Assembly (NCBI RefSeq): GCF_052857255.1
Contig: NC_135505.1
Coordinates: 137,340,779 to 137,404,778 of the forward strand
Direction: 5' to 3'
DNA: 64,000 nt
Source of the DNA: Amblyomma americanum
Lineage: Eukaryota; Arthropoda; Arachnida; Ixodida; Ixodidae
Under the pieces are notes generated by a model. The model worked only from the letters and a program-made list of their open reading frames with translations. It made no database searches and had not been told where the DNA came from. The first letter of the stretch is position 1, and every line of letters begins with the position of its first letter. Positions 49,512 to 62,839 of the stretch are shown in pieces. A program made the position numbers and the translations under genes.

Positions 49512-50315
49512 GCCTCCGCCAATTCGCTTCCAACATTGAAAGGAATGTGCAGTCGGGCGAAACGCTTGCATATTGCGTTGGTGAAATCGAGGGTGTTGCG
49601 TTGCGTCTCCTCCGATAGCGGAATCAACGGGTAGCGAAGAGCCGAGTCAGAAGTCGGGCTGCAGGCACTCGGGCATCGCGTTTGACGCCGACGCAGAGAC
49701 GAGTCGAGTCGAGGAATAGAGAGACTTAACAGAGGTTTAGTTACATGGTGATCAAAGAGATTTCGGTCTCGACAATGAGCACTGCGGCGCGTTTTAAAAG
49801 GGTCCCCTGTCCTCAGGTCCCTAGTTGGGGAATTTAGTTTAATGGAAAGCGTCCAGTCACTGTCGTATGGGTCACGTGCACTTTCTTCGGGAACCGTCCA
49901 CCAGGAGGTCCCCGACACACTGTCGCCACTTCCGGCGTCCAGGCTGCTCCTGCAGACGAGCACGGAAGGCGACCCAAGTGGGGGCGAAAGTAATGGTGTC
50001 TTCACTGGTCGCTTTAGATCGCTCTAGAACGCTTTGAGGCGACCGCACATTCGGCTGGTCGAATCCGGCCGCTCTGACTACATTCGTCTGGTTCTTTCTG
50101 AGCGCTCGCCTCCAGCTCAGAGCGCTCTGAGGCGCTCCGACAAAAAAGTCGGAGCGGCTCCGAGATGAGTTCACGTGACAGAGCCACTTCCGCCATTTCG
50201 CGAAAGCGGTGCGAGGCCTCGGCGTCCCTTAGGCAGAAGCAAGTGTAGGCGTTTGACGCAGTAGTAGCGTCCTTGCTGTGTTGTGTTTTGCGGGTGCCGC
50301 GCTGTGTGAGGCAAA

Positions 50316-50474
50316 ATGTCCAAGAGACGCCGGATAACTACGCTAGGAACGCGGTCTGTGTTGCTGTCGCATGACAACCGCGATTCCAGCAGCAGCTCAG
50401 ACGAGGACGACAGTGCTATCCACAAGACGATGTTCGAAAAAATGAGCGTCCCGTGGGACGGAAACCAAGGGTAG
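50316..50474 (+). CDS. Small acidic-serine ORF, 52 aa, possibly a first exon
   Basis: Starts MSKRRRITTL in a good context (GCAAAATGT) after a GC-rich stretch. It has a basic KRRR, then a SSSSSDEDDS run like a casein-kinase-2 target, and ends WDGNQG before TAG. The Lys/Arg then acidic-Ser layout resembles the N-terminus of some transposases and nuclear proteins, but no family is established. It may splice onward: a GG|GTAGCG donor overlaps the stop. Could be chance. Confidence 0.3.
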   Translation: MSKRRRITTLGTRSVLLSHDNRDSSSSSDEDDSAIHKTMFEKMSVPWDGNQG

Positions 50475-51277
50475 CGATCGATATAGGCTAAGCGGCGACC
50501 GCGATGGAAACTGTGTGCGACCACGTGCGGCTAAAGCTAATCAAGGGACCTCACATGAGGCTACTGTTGACATCAGCAGCGGTGCCGCGTCATGGTTCCG
50601 GAAGTTGCGTCCCCCTTCTGCCTCCTGCGCTTCCGCTCTAAAAACTCGCTGACCATTCGGCTTGACCAGTCTCGCTATGCGCTCGGAGCGAGAGCGGCTC
50701 CCACTCTGCCAGATCCTAACCGGATCGCGGGAGAGACCAATCGAAGACACCATAAGACGCCGGCAGTACAGCTCTCCGCGAGAACGGAATGTCGAAGCGG
50801 CACTCGCGCATAGAGTTCCGCACAGGGGAAGAGGAGACGTCTCTTCAGAAAGGCGCCGCGGCTCGCTGTAAACAACTTCGGCCGCGTCCGCCATGAATCG
50901 CACAGAACACCGGCGCCCGATACCATGCCGCTGTGGCTGAAGTGGATGGCCGGGATGAACTCTGCTACGCAGCGGACGAGCCTCGCTCTCTCCATGCACA
51001 AAAGAACTGGAAACGTAAGAGCACCTCGAACCCGTGGGAGCAGCCGGGAGGAATTTTCCCAGACCACCGGATGTCCATCCGAAACCCATTGTCTCGAAGC
51101 TCGGAATATTTCGAAACGTAACAGGGGTTTGACGGAAACCGCCTTGTCGGGGATGAGCAAGAAACAACCAAGTTTCGTTTAATGCGCTCGCCGAACACGC
51201 TGAAATCGAGGAACATGCCATAGATTGCAGCAGCGCGGGTATTTTAAAAAGAAAACGGAAAAAGTCTTCGAAGCCGT

Positions 51278-51823
51278 TTGTATCTGGAATCCCTGATCAT
51301 ACAGACAGCCGAGAACACACTTAATCAAAGTGGTGCTACCCTTCCTAACGCGTATGCCCGTTGTCTAGGGCATATATTGAAAGAGAAATATCCAGCCCAC
51401 CCCCATCTGTACCTCGTTGTCAACTATGCTCCCGTGCGGCGGCCGAAACCTCAAGAACCTTTCTTCAGTGGTCACTACATCGCATTTTTCATTGTGTTGG
51501 ACAGTATAGAAGACGCTACGTCAACTTTTTACTTCGATAGTGTGGGCGAAACATCTGGAAGTTTATTTCCTTCATCATACCCACTCTGCATATGGCGTCC
51601 GAAATCAAAGTTAACTCCAGCTCAGCAACGACTTGCGAAGTCGCCTTGCAATCAAATCAGGATTGTTTCTCTTTTCTCTGTTGACTATATGCGGAAGTCT
51701 CCTAATGGTAAACTTCCAAAAGCATTATTCTGGCTATTCCGAAGTACCATGCACTCTGCTGCTGTGACTGAGTTCACAGTGGGAAAAAAATGCACAAAAC
51801 ACGAAGTAGCACGGAAAGGTTAG
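51278..51823 (+). pseudogene. Remnant resembling an adenain/Ulp-type cysteine protease
   Basis: A 181-codon open frame with no ATG near its start, so it is a 3' exon or a truncated element gene. Around residue 66 it has a GHYIAFFIV strand with a His, and at 85-90 YFDSVG with an Asp, in the order seen in adenain-like (C5/C48) proteases of Polinton-type elements and Ulp enzymes. Where such enzymes have a CG nucleophile, about 40 residues later, this frame reads NQIRIVSLFS with no Cys, followed by DYMRKS. The catalytic site therefore looks broken. Assignment is by pattern only. A TCTATAGA MITE lies 310 bp downstream. Confidence 0.35.
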
Positions 51824-52132
51824 TGCACTCGAAACAGCGGTCGGGTATTTACAATGGGACGACATTACCATCACAACTTTCCCCCGTCACTTTCAGTCGA
51901 ATGCTGATTCAAGCACTGGGGATTTTAAACACACAGTTACTGTATGAATCCAAACATATTCCTGTTGGACTAAGCAAAACGTCTAGCAGCCAGCGAAAGA
52001 GTGCATACTGTTTTCATTCATTGTTTTTCGCTGTACATGGCCCAGCTGTAGCTGCCTTCGCATCAATGAACGGGACTACAAACACAACTGATCATCATTA
52101 AATCTGCCATGTTGTCTTCTGGCAGCGTGCGG

Positions 52133-52395
52133 CCCTTACAAAAATTTCTTTAGACAGTCTATAGGCTGTACATAGATTTATGTCTATAAAGTCTATAGAC
52201 AAACCCTAGGGAATAGTCTATAGGCAATACAAATTCTATAGACAGTCTATAGACAATCTATAGATTTATGGCTATACACTTTTGTTAGACTTTTCTCTAT
52301 AGACAATCTGTAGTCTATCGATAGACAGAAAGAAATATCTATAGGAAAGCAACAGAGTCTATAAGAAGCCTGTCTATAGACCATTTTTGTAAGGG
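52133..52395. mobile_element. TCTATAGA-rich MITE, copy 2
   Basis: Starts CCCTTACAAAAATTTCTTTA and ends CCATTTTTGTAAGGG. Dense TCTATAGA palindromes inside. Confidence 0.9.
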
Positions 52396-52777
52396 GGATC
52401 CTGTTCTCGGCGTCATCAAAGAACTATGAGTGCCTCGTGTCAGAGCTTGACAAGGCGACGGGGTCGGCAGAACGCCATGCCACATTCCCGGTCGCACTAC
52501 AGCCGCCCGGACGGCCGACAGGCTCCATAATTAACTCCGGAACTGGGCGACGACCGTTGACCCTGGAGAGACAATACGCTCCTGTCTACCGATTCAGGTA
52601 GGAATGCACGTCGCACGTACGCATTCCAGCCGCAGCACCTGCTGCGATATTTTCCGAGTCGGCTGTTCAATGAACCAAACGTTGATCGCCCTTTTCAGCG
52701 CACAAACACCCCGTATTCCCAGAGACGCGAGACATGACGCAAAATTCTCGGGAAGGAGGCGATTCTGTCTCTCTCAG

Positions 52778-53056
52778 CCCTTACAAAAAACTTATTTAGA
52801 CAGCCCATAGACTGTCCATAGGCTTATGTCAATACAGTCTATAGACTCTCTATAGACAAAACCCTAGAGAACCGTCTCTAGGCAATAGAAATCCTACAGA
52901 CAGTCTATAGAGTATAGCTTTATTGCCTTAGACATTTAGTAGACTTTTGTCGATAGAGAGTCTATAGGCGACGAATAGACAAAAAGAAATATATATAGGA
53001 AGGCAATAGAGCATATAAGAAGTCGATAGACTGTCTATATAACATTTTTATAAGGA
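52778..53056. mobile_element. TCTATAGA-rich MITE, copy 3
   Basis: Starts CCCTTACAAAAAACTTATTT. The 3' end is decayed (ATTTTTATAAGGA). Same orientation as copy 2, 382 bp away. Confidence 0.85.
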
Positions 53057-55499
53057 AGAGGGGCAAAGAGGACTAACTGAAGTCGACCTTCATCGAATGA
53101 TCACTGCATCCTATCTAACGACCAAGACTCCACTTTTGCTGACTACGGAGCCTTCACACGGTAGAGAACGTCAGAAAATGAAATAGATGCGACGACACCC
53201 CCGGTCGTTTTCACAAGCACACTGCGATGAAGTCACATACCGTTTTTGTTTGCGGACGCAAGAAGGTACTTGACACGGCCGACCACTTACACTCAGTGGC
53301 TGCGGTGTGACGTCATCATGACCGTGACGGGTTGGAATAGTGTGTGGAGGGGAAAATAAATTCCCGCTACAAATTTTTGAACAATAAATGCATATTAGCT
53401 GCGGAGCTAACGCCAAACAAAGCCACAAAATTCCAAACATTCAAATATTACAAAAATTAACAACTACATTTAGTCTTGCTCCGAGTCCTTCTAAGCATCT
53501 GCTTCTTATCCGGCCCATTCGCTCCGATTCTGGGCAGTGACACCCACATTACTTTAGTCGCATACAAGTCAAGAATGCAGCGACGAGTACTCCTGACAAG
53601 AGACCTTTCAAGCAATGGCATCGACCGATTTTCATGACGTCGCAGTTAATCCCATTTCATGGAGCAAATTGACAGCCGCCAGCAATTTCACGCCAGGGGA
53701 TTAACCACGTACAACCTTGAGAACCGCTCGCCACCATTACATGGAGGGCGTGCTTTTGAGGGGCAGTCACTGCCGGTTTCTTGAGTTGTATCCGACTATG
53801 GACACGTCATCGCCCCGATGTTCATTACCTTGTGGTCCGTTCTTGCATTCATTTTCGTAACGCTTATAAGCGAGTGGGTTCAAAAGCTTCAAAAAGTGTT
53901 GCTTTCTCAAAAGTAAAGCTGTACTGATATTAGTGGCACAGTGTGATCAGCGACAGTTTAACTGTAACTGTCAGTTACATCTCTGTCACTGACCGTTACA
54001 GAGATGCCACAGTGCTAGCTATCCATACTGGCAGCGCCACATATATACTGGTATACGAGGTCATTGGCCAGGAAGAAAAAACGAGTCATTCAGCAAGATA
54101 ATGGGTCTCATCGTCTTTGTAAGCGCGATCTGCAAACCCATTTACTGACCCATTGACAATTTTCGAAAGAGGCAGATATGAATTGACACGAGCCTGACAG
54201 CAGATGGAGGAATTCCTTTGAACGTGCCGCCTTGATAAGAAACGCTTCAAGTGCCGGCCGCATTTCTGTTGCACTATCTTGTTAAATGGGCCTGCAGTCA
54301 ATGGACACCTGTGCGTGCAGAGCGGCATTACTTTTATTTCACTTTTGTTTCGCCCAACTTAAGTCTGTAAATGGTTCTCCGGAGAAGTCGCGAGAGAAGG
54401 AGGAGCACTTTGCACAGCTGACAGCTCAATGACGTAACCTTCCGATCACAGTCAGGAGAGACACTGCATAGCACCAAGCAGCCTAATCCTTTATTGGCGT
54501 CAATTCAAGCCAGAGGCTTCATAGTCAAGAGGTTATGCGAGTACAGGGAATATATCGCAGGTAGCGCGAAGAAAGACAAGTCCCGGTACCTGGCTGCCTA
54601 TGAACGCAGAACTCTGCGCCGGCTCGTATAATCGCTGCGCTAGCAATTCCCTGCCATAGCTCCCGAAATGTTACAAAAAAAAAAAACTCGAGAACCTGCT
54701 CGCGTCGCAATCATCCGCAGGGAACAGACTAGTGAGTCGTGCCTTACAAATAATGCGGAAGAATTAGGTGGCTCATCGAAATCAAAACACGGAGTCGCCT
54801 AAAAAGTGGCGGCGTTAAAAAACTCGTTATTGGTCGAAACGGTGTGACGTCATAAAATGCGGGAAAATACGAAATGTTAACCAATAACAGCCAGTACTGG
54901 AACTTACAGCTCCACCAACTACAATGAAATAGAAGAGAAATTTTAAAAATTGGAATGTAATTAGAATGCAGCTGGAATATAACTGCCATGCTTTCGCATT
55001 GTTAGCACGTAAGTTTAAGTGCCTACGGCAATTATTTTCTTGATCCATTGTTTTATCTTGTTACCGCAGGTCAGCCCCGTGTTTGACGTCGCAGACGGAT
55101 AGTGCAACTGCTTGGTAGCCACAGGCAGCAGCCTGAAGCCATGTAGGGTAGTCTGAAGCCGTAGGCGGTATCCTGGAGGCATGCACAGTCTTTGCAGTTA
55201 GCCAGGCAAATGGGTGTCTTCTGACATCCTTAACGACCTAAAGGTCTCATGAAATGAGGACAAGGGATTTTCATTTCTTTCACAGGTTTAGAATTTTAAG
55301 AGTGGCATAAGTGATCCGCTGCCCAATAGCGAAGCAAACCCCAGTACCTGTTACTTATGGCAGCAAAGATGGTAAGTAGACTAAAGTCATAGAACTTTGG
55401 GCGAGTCGGTGCGACGTGATATCAATTACAGAGAAACACAATATAAGGATATCAGAAAAAATAACACTTGCTGTTACTGCTGTTGGGCTAGTTTGTATT

Positions 55500-55642
55500 C
55501 CGTGATCTTTGATGAACCAACGCAAAAAGCCAACGTACAAGTAGAAGAAGGACGACATGGAAGGAATGACAACATGGACGGCCATGTTGTGCTTGTTCTA
55601 CTTGCCCGTTGCCTTTTTGCGCTCGTTCATCAAAGATCATAA
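55500..55642. mobile_element. Foldback element
   Basis: GTGATCTTTGATGAACCAAC followed by GCAAAAAG is repeated inverted near 55595-55640 (TTTTTGCGCTCGTTCATCAA). A TGGGCTAGTTTG motif at the left edge matches the other foldback elements. Confidence 0.75.
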
Positions 55643-56961
55643 GAAAGAAGCAGACAAGGGCAGCTAGTCTGAAGCTACAGGCGGTAGCCTGAAGCCATAG
55701 GAAACAGCTACAAATGGCATAATAATAAAAAGCAGCGCGAATAGACAAAGACGAACACAAGACAACAGGAGTGGCACTGCATGCATTCTGACCAACAAAC
55801 CCAAATCAAGACTCTAATACAAATGGCAGGGTGTTGAAGATGTATCGGAAGAGTACCATTACAAAAAACTATTCTAATAGGTGCTTGGCGGTCAGGAAGA
55901 CGTAGCTTACCGTCTTGTACGTCCGTTCTGCGCTTTTCCGACCTGCTTCAGTGAACCACGGTACCTCACTCGGCGTCAGTTTGCCGTCATTTGCTTCTGG
56001 AGCTGCGGGACCGATGGATTCCCGTAATCGAATGACTGGCCGAAGTACTCAACGGGCAAAAACAGCGGATAAAGCGTGCGACCGTCAGGATGGCACGCGG
56101 AGATGTGCATACGCTGTGCTTCTGGAGATAGCAGCGTACGAAGCACTTGACGCGTTGCTGATCTGCGTACACGAGTGTGTCAAGCAGCGGGGACGCCCGT
56201 ATCGTTCTCCTCTCTTGACTATATCAACTCTCCCGCATACGGATTGCGTCGGCGTTGCGCTTGCTATCTGTGGAATGTGGAACATCTGATAGTGTGACGC
56301 CTTCCTAAAGTCCCATTATTGAGATGAGGATAAAGCGATATGTGCGAGCCGAGAACGCTATCGATCCCGGTTGCAAGGCTTAGCGGAACGGGCTGCTTTT
56401 TAAAGCTACACGCAGCGTCGGCAAATAACTAGCTAGGTATAGAGTGGAAAGGCACTGCGCGTGGGGCTCACCAAATCTCATAATTAGCGAAAATCGCAAG
56501 CTCGGCAGAAGTAGCCCGGTTTTAATTAGTACACCCCAGAAATATCCTAAGCATGGGTGACTTTAGAGAGATAACCCTATAGGGTATACCCTTTGAGAGA
56601 AATGGCACACTTTATGTCGCAAAGAGCTCACGCTTCACGTTGTGGTCAACGGAAACGTCATCTGGATGCGTCTAGACCTCAAGGGTCATGATGACTTCGA
56701 GTTCGGTGCCTTAAAAAATGTGCTGTATGAAGCTACGTGGTTTAGATTGCTTTAAGAGCGAGGTAGAGCTGCACAGATCTGTCACTCCTTGTCTGCACGA
56801 AACTCCATTCAAATATCCCTTAAGCACTTCAGACCAGTGGCATAGTTTTGACGGAATGTGCACAATAGTGAGTTTTGTCTCCCGTAAATGATGATTGGCA
56901 TCGTCAGTGCTCATCCTTCAGTCTGTGTCAACTTCTTCCTCTTTGTGTGCTTTCAAGTAAT

Positions 56962-57045
56962 TCATAATGATGATGATGCCGATGGGCTTTTATGGCACAA
57001 AGGCAGTCGGGGCCAAACAGCACATAGAGCAACGCTATAGGGCAA
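56962..57045 (+). mobile_element. ATGATGATG-led repeat fragment
   Basis: ATAATGATGATGATGCCGAT, GGCTTTTATGGCACAAAGGC and GGGGCCAAACAGC resemble a dispersed repeat with a GATGAT-rich edge. Family not determined. Confidence 0.35.
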
Positions 57046-58687
57046 CACAAGTAGCGGACTTGTGTTACGGGGTGAATTCGTATAAAACCTGCCATAAAAT
57101 CAGGTGAGCCGTATAAGGTATGCTAAATGTCAGCTGCATAATCCTGAGTGTGAACGGGTCCCACAACAAAAAAAAAAAAACACATGGCGGCCAAATAACT
57201 TCCAGACTTTTTGAATGTGGAAATGCATTTGCGGAGAAAAGAACTCGCAGGTTTTTAATGCTGAAATGCATTATGGAATCCGGATGCGTGAAGGTGGCAG
57301 ACAAAGGACCTGATTTTCAACTGAAGATGTAAGGGGAATATACGCGACACAATGTATACACCTATAAGTGATTTTACAAAAAGAAAACTCTTCACATATC
57401 CAAATGAGACAATGCTATCATGTCACTTATGCTTGCGCCTTTGGAAAAGCAAACGCGTATATAGTACACTGTGGATATGTGAAGCGTTTGTCAAAAGTTT
57501 ACAGCGAATTAGTTCGTATTTGCCAGCCAACGGCGGAGGGGCGGGAGAGGGCTCTAACTAGCTCGCAGATCGACGATCATGTCCTGCTCCTCGACCAAGC
57601 AAGAGCGGCAGCATCAGCCGACTGACTCCAGGACTAGCAACTACTACCACGTCAATGCATTGCGCTTAAAATTGTTAATAAAAGATTTTCACCACCAACA
57701 ACACTCAAGGAGCTTTGTTTCTCGGTCAATCTGTGTGGCTCCGTATGCATTGCTAGCGTCCCAAATCTGTTGAAGGCGACACGAACTCTGCTGCTCACCC
57801 ATCCGCAAGTTACAACCCACAAGGTTGCTGCAACCCAACTAGCACCGAAGCATTAACAATGTTACATTTTCATTTCCGTCAAACATGAATCAAATGTTAT
57901 TAATGTCCGTTTCTTCTAAAGTTTTTGTAAGGTTAGAAATAAAAGCTTCCGTAACATTAACAAAACATGTTAACAAAATAACCGTAACATACTCGAAAAT
58001 AGTAGGGAGAGGCCAGGCGCGGTGTTTATATAGGGCCTTATATAAACCCCGCCAATGATGAACGATTTGCCTGGACAAAGACAAGTCCTCTTTTCGAAAT
58101 GTTGGCAAACACCTCTGAGGCGTCCCCCTCCCTTGTTCACTTTGGGTATTCTCTAAAACGGTTAAGCAACCCTGCGTCAGCATGCAGGCACGCCAGTCGG
58201 GAAGGTGCCAGACTTAATCAGCGCTTTTCAAGGACCAACACCAATGAGACTCTTGAACTCCACAGTAGAGACCAACATGCACTTTGCACAATCAGCCCCG
58301 AACGGATACCATGGAGTCAAGCCTATTGTGTACCCATTACTGAAGGGTGTACCATGTGTGATAGTGTCAAATGGGCAAAAACAAAGCTTTTTAAAAAATA
58401 ACGGGGCTGTGCATGCAATCTGTGGCAGGCAGAAGGTAATACGCTCAGTTGCAATGTACTGTTAGTTGCAAATACATCACTCAGAGACAAAAGTTCTGGC
58501 ACCTGGGGCTGGAAATATATTTGTAATGTTGTTTTCCAGTCAAGATTCAAACACTACAATAACATTCTGAAAGCTATAACAGAAGAATGTTTATTTGGAA
58601 CGTTCAACTAATTTTATGATGCAACATATAACGCCGCCTGTTTAGTTTTAAGATTACAGTAACATTTAAAGGTCACCATTACAAGTA

Positions 58688-58800
58688 TGCGGGGATATGG
58701 TGGGCGCAGCTGGCACAGGACAGGGTTAATTGGAAAGACGTGGGAGGGGCCTTTGCCCTGCAGTGGGCGTAATCAGGCTGATGATGATGATGATGATGGT
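58688..58800 (+). mobile_element. RTE-like LINE 3' end
   Basis: One frame reads WWAQLAQDRVNWKDVGGAFA then LQWA and stop, the pattern at the C-terminus of RTE-type LINE proteins. It is followed by AGGCTGATGATGATG repeats as the 3' tail. Confidence 0.6.
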
Positions 58801-61800
58801 AGCAATGTTTTCAGTGCGACCTATAACGTTATTTTTTTATTTCTAACACTAATGTAACGTTTCAATGAAACAACGTTTTTATAACATTATTCGAATGCTC
58901 GGTGCTACATCGGAAGAACACCGCTACAGGGCTTGTAAGCAAACCCCCCTGGCTCTATGCTTTTCACGCAGGCTGTTTACTGCACATTCTCACTAAATCT
59001 TCAGCTGAAAGTCAGCGCCTTAGCCTTCACCCTTGTTTCTTTAAGTTGCGATGTTTCTCGAAGAGATGTTTGTAGCACATGTACAGAACAAGAAAACGAA
59101 ACAAAAAACGATCTCAGCGCCGCCTTTGCTCCTATCATCCGTGCAACACCCTCCGTTATAGTAAGCATACACACGTCAAACGACAGCCGAGTGTATGCGA
59201 CGCGACGACAGCTCCTGCATTCTCCATAGGATGCAGCCAAGCAGTCTATACATAAGAGCATCATTCTTGGCTGCTTCTCTATAAGACTAGCACTCGTTAC
59301 CCAATTCCGACCCCGCGAGGAGCAATGGTGAGCCACCGAGGCAACAAGGTTGGCCGGTGGCGCGGGCGTCGGGTGTTACGGAAGCCTCGTTATTATGCAG
59401 CGGTTGCTATCGCAGCGGGGGGCGCGCATGCGTGTCGCAATTTCCTTGTTGACTGAAACGGCCAGACCGTATATACATGTCTATGTACCAGGCTCTCGCA
59501 CGGACACAGCGTAATGGAAGCCCCCATGAATCACCCCTTACCGACCACGCGTAAGCCCGAGTCATCCGCAATTTACCGCCTTCAGCGCTGACCCGTGTGT
59601 ACTTAAAAGACCGCCTGAAGTATAAAAAGAACGCACTATGGAAGATGCCAGTTTTGCCTCCGGGTGTTGAGGAGGGAGTCGCGGACTCTGAACAAAAGGA
59701 GTGAAAAGAGAGTAAAACTGTCCTCTTTAAAAGGGTGTTCGCTATAGGACAGTTTTACTCCCTTTTTACTCCCATATGGGTGTATTTCTGTTTAGAATGT
59801 GGAGTATAAGAAACACGCACTATGGAGGATGCCAGTTTTGCCTCCGGGTGTTGAGCGGGGGAGTCGCGAAACTACTTGTTCCAAAATTATTTGTACATTC
59901 TGAGCCGAAGGTGGGCAATGTGCGACTAACCGCTCTACGTGTTGTCCTCGCAACGAATTATCATAGTCGGGTACAACTCAAGAAAGAAGCGGCTTTTCCC
60001 CTTCAAAGTACCCCCTTCCAGCCAACGCTGTCGTACTATTCTCATGATCCAGCCAGCTTGGAGATGCAGGGAGTGGCAGATGAAAGGGAATAGTCCTCTC
60101 TTTCCATGCTCGGAGATAGTCCGCTCCTTGCATTGTCATGCCGCTCCTTGCACTGTCCCGCTAGCAGGGTCACGAGAATCGGCCGACGCCATTGGCTGGA
60201 AGGAGGTCCTTTATCGGGGAAAATCCGCTTCATTCTTGAGATGTATCCGAGTATAGTCAATTGAACTGCGGCTGATTGATCATTTTCAATTATTCTCCGA
60301 TGAGGCAATGATTCCTCTTTGAGAGACTAGTGTTTGTGGCCGTGTGGTTTCTTTCAGGGGACCAGCCACTGCAGCACATTCATTCTTTTCTTGCTTGGGT
60401 TGTACATTAGTCAGTCTTATAACTCAGCCACGCGTGAAATGGTGAAATCGAGAGAAGAGATGAACTGAGAGAAGAAATAAAATGAGCGAAAATTAGGCGG
60501 AACCTTAGCTTATTAACTATTATTATTAATATTATTAGCTTATTAATATACTGCTAATAAACTGAAAGATAAATGTGTGCTGCATTAGAGCCCGCTCCTG
60601 CAAAAACCAGAGGCTAACGGATCAAAGCCAGAGGCTAATGGATCAACAAAACGATTCCGAATGAAATTAGGGCCAATAGAAAGGAGAAAGTACCAATAAA
60701 AATACACAGACTATACACACCACACACTACATCTGAGTATATACAGTTTACACTGTACACTACACCCAACAATCCGACAAAAACACTTAAGTCGGAGCAT
60801 ATGTGTTAACGTGCTCAGTCCGTCAGCCAACGGCCCATACAAACAATGCGACATCTGTTGCGACGCAGTTGCAAGAACGCTTTCCAGAGCACCGACGTTT
60901 AGAAAGGAAGATGCCGTGTTAGGCTACGGTTCCTCAACCAAGGTTTGAATATGACATGACCCTAATCTAGCCTTCGCCGCATCGCGTCCCAGTGCTGCTT
61001 ATCTCCCTCCCGAATAGGCCAACTGGGCCACGTAGGTTTTGGCAACAGGGCCACTTGTCATCGGCTATTAAGAGTGATGTAAATAGGCGCGCGGCACAGG
61101 CGACTCGTACTCATGTCAGGCATGCATCTATAGAGAGGTAAAGGGATCCCAAGAGCACCCCCCCCCCTCCTCCATTATCAATTCTGTTAACAGCGCTTTT
61201 GTCCGGCTTGCATCGCACAGTAACTCCCCGCCCCCTTCAAAGGAAATTCCCTTAGTCCACTCCGGGAAAAAAAAAAAATCCTGGTAACGTGGCTAACGCA
61301 TACCATTGCGGTGAACTTGGTTATCAGTGTTCATAAGACCAGTAGGCGACAACTATACGCATGGCTGCCATTTTTACGCTTCGAAAGACGGAAGAAAGTA
61401 TAGGTATTTTGCTTTTTCGCCTAAAACGTCAAAACGAGATACGCGCTTTAGTCCGTCTGCACGGGCATCTCTTTCCGTCACATATACGACGCGGTCTCAG
61501 CAACATTCGAAAAACTGCTGAAACGCAAAAACGCAACGCCCTATCTTTAGTTTCTTTCTGCGTCGTTGGACTGCCTGCGTAATCTGTCAGGAAAAACAAG
61601 CACGGGAGTCGGGCCGAATGCGGACACTGTATTAAGGGGTAAATTAGTGGACTTTAGTGAATGGCCCCGCATTTCCTTTCGCCCAGTCCGGCGGCACAAG
61701 CGGAACCCTAGTGAGCCCCGATAGCTGTCGGTCAACAATGACGCGCTCGTTATCCCGTGACGCAACGGCGCCTCCATTGTCCGCCGGTTCCCGCCCTGCT

Positions 61801-62229
61801 TCCTCCGTTCCTTTGTTTGAGGACGCGTTATTCGTGAGACTCCGTGAGTGACACGCGGCCAATGAAAAGTGCCGGAATATAAACTGCCGCTGCGAATCAC
61901 GCGACCTCCGCAGAACGCCACCTGTGGCTTTTGTGCAGATCAGACAGCTTCGCTGTAGTTGACGAGACATTGCAGGCCGGAAGTGATCCTGCGATGCCAA
62001 AAAGTTCGCATCTTTCATCTCTGCACCTCTTTCATGAAAAAGATGAACGATGATAGAGCGCACAGAAATTATTTGCCACAGGGAAAAATCGGTGGTCTCC
62101 AGGAAAAGTCCACAATATTTTGCGAGCCAGTACATAAAATGCTGACAAATATTCCTGCCGTGAACATCAAGCGGTCGGCAACGCAGGTCAACATGGCGGC
62201 ATGTCTCACGAACATACCCAGCAATTGTG

Positions 62230-62507
62230 CCCTTACAAAAATTTATTTAGACAGTCTATAGACTGTCTAAATACTTCTGTCTATAAAGTCTATAGACTCT
62301 ATAGATAAACCCTAAAGAATATTCTATAGGCAATACAAATCCTATAGAGAGTCTATAGACAATCTATAGAATTATTTTCATACACTTTTAGTAGACATTT
62401 GTCCATAGACAGTCTATAGACTATGAATAGACAAAAAGATATATCTATAGGAAGGCAATAGAGTCAATCAGAAGTCTATAGACTGTCTATAGACCATTTT
62501 ATAAGGG
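62230..62507. mobile_element. TCTATAGA-rich MITE, copy 4
   Basis: Starts CCCTTACAAAAATTTATTTA and ends CCATTTTATAAGGG. Best preserved of the four over the first 150 bp. Confidence 0.9.
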
Positions 62508-62510
62508 TGG

Positions 62511-62835
62511 GAAAAAGCATTTTTGAGCGGGAAGCCGATTATGACAGCAATTCTTTAATCTAATGTAATGCTTTACTATAACAATCAATATATCCGCAGA
62601 ACATCCGATGGCAGTCTTGTGCTTTTTTTTTCTATGACACGTTTTCGCTATCGTCAAAAGTATTCCCTATTGGTTTTCTATGGCAGTCTTAACTACTCGA
62701 TGCGATCGATGGAAACACTTTAAAAGATGTTCCTACATATCAGAATAATGGACCATGACCTTCAATATTTGCATAACAGTGTCTTACAATTTTCCACTTT
62801 TCAAAATTTTCGCCCCAGAAACCTGGACATGAAAA
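62511..62835 (+). mobile_element. GGACAAAA-type dispersed element, copy 3
   Basis: AAAAAGCATTTTTGAGCGGG, AATATATCCGCAG, TTGGTTTTCTATGGCAG, CGATGGAAACACTTTAAAAG and CTGGACATGAAAA follow the same order as copies 1 and 2. It begins within 4 bp of the end of MITE copy 4. Confidence 0.75.
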
Positions 62836-62839
62836 TGTC

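Larger units (their letters stand above)
53060..62225. other. Stretch with no supportable gene
   Basis: Apart from the repeats listed separately I see no gene. Open frames of up to about 125 codons (for example 55915-56289 and 61547-61921) lack motifs or splice-consistent partners. Confidence 0.5.

Noticed and set aside
48969..50005. Frames with poly-Asn or poly-Thr
   Set aside because: Translation of the (GTT)n repeat in gene-free DNA.
62230..62507. CRISPR-like array of short repeats
   Set aside because: The repeated TCTATAGA units are palindromic parts of a MITE with terminal inverted repeats; spacers are not unique and the genome is eukaryotic.
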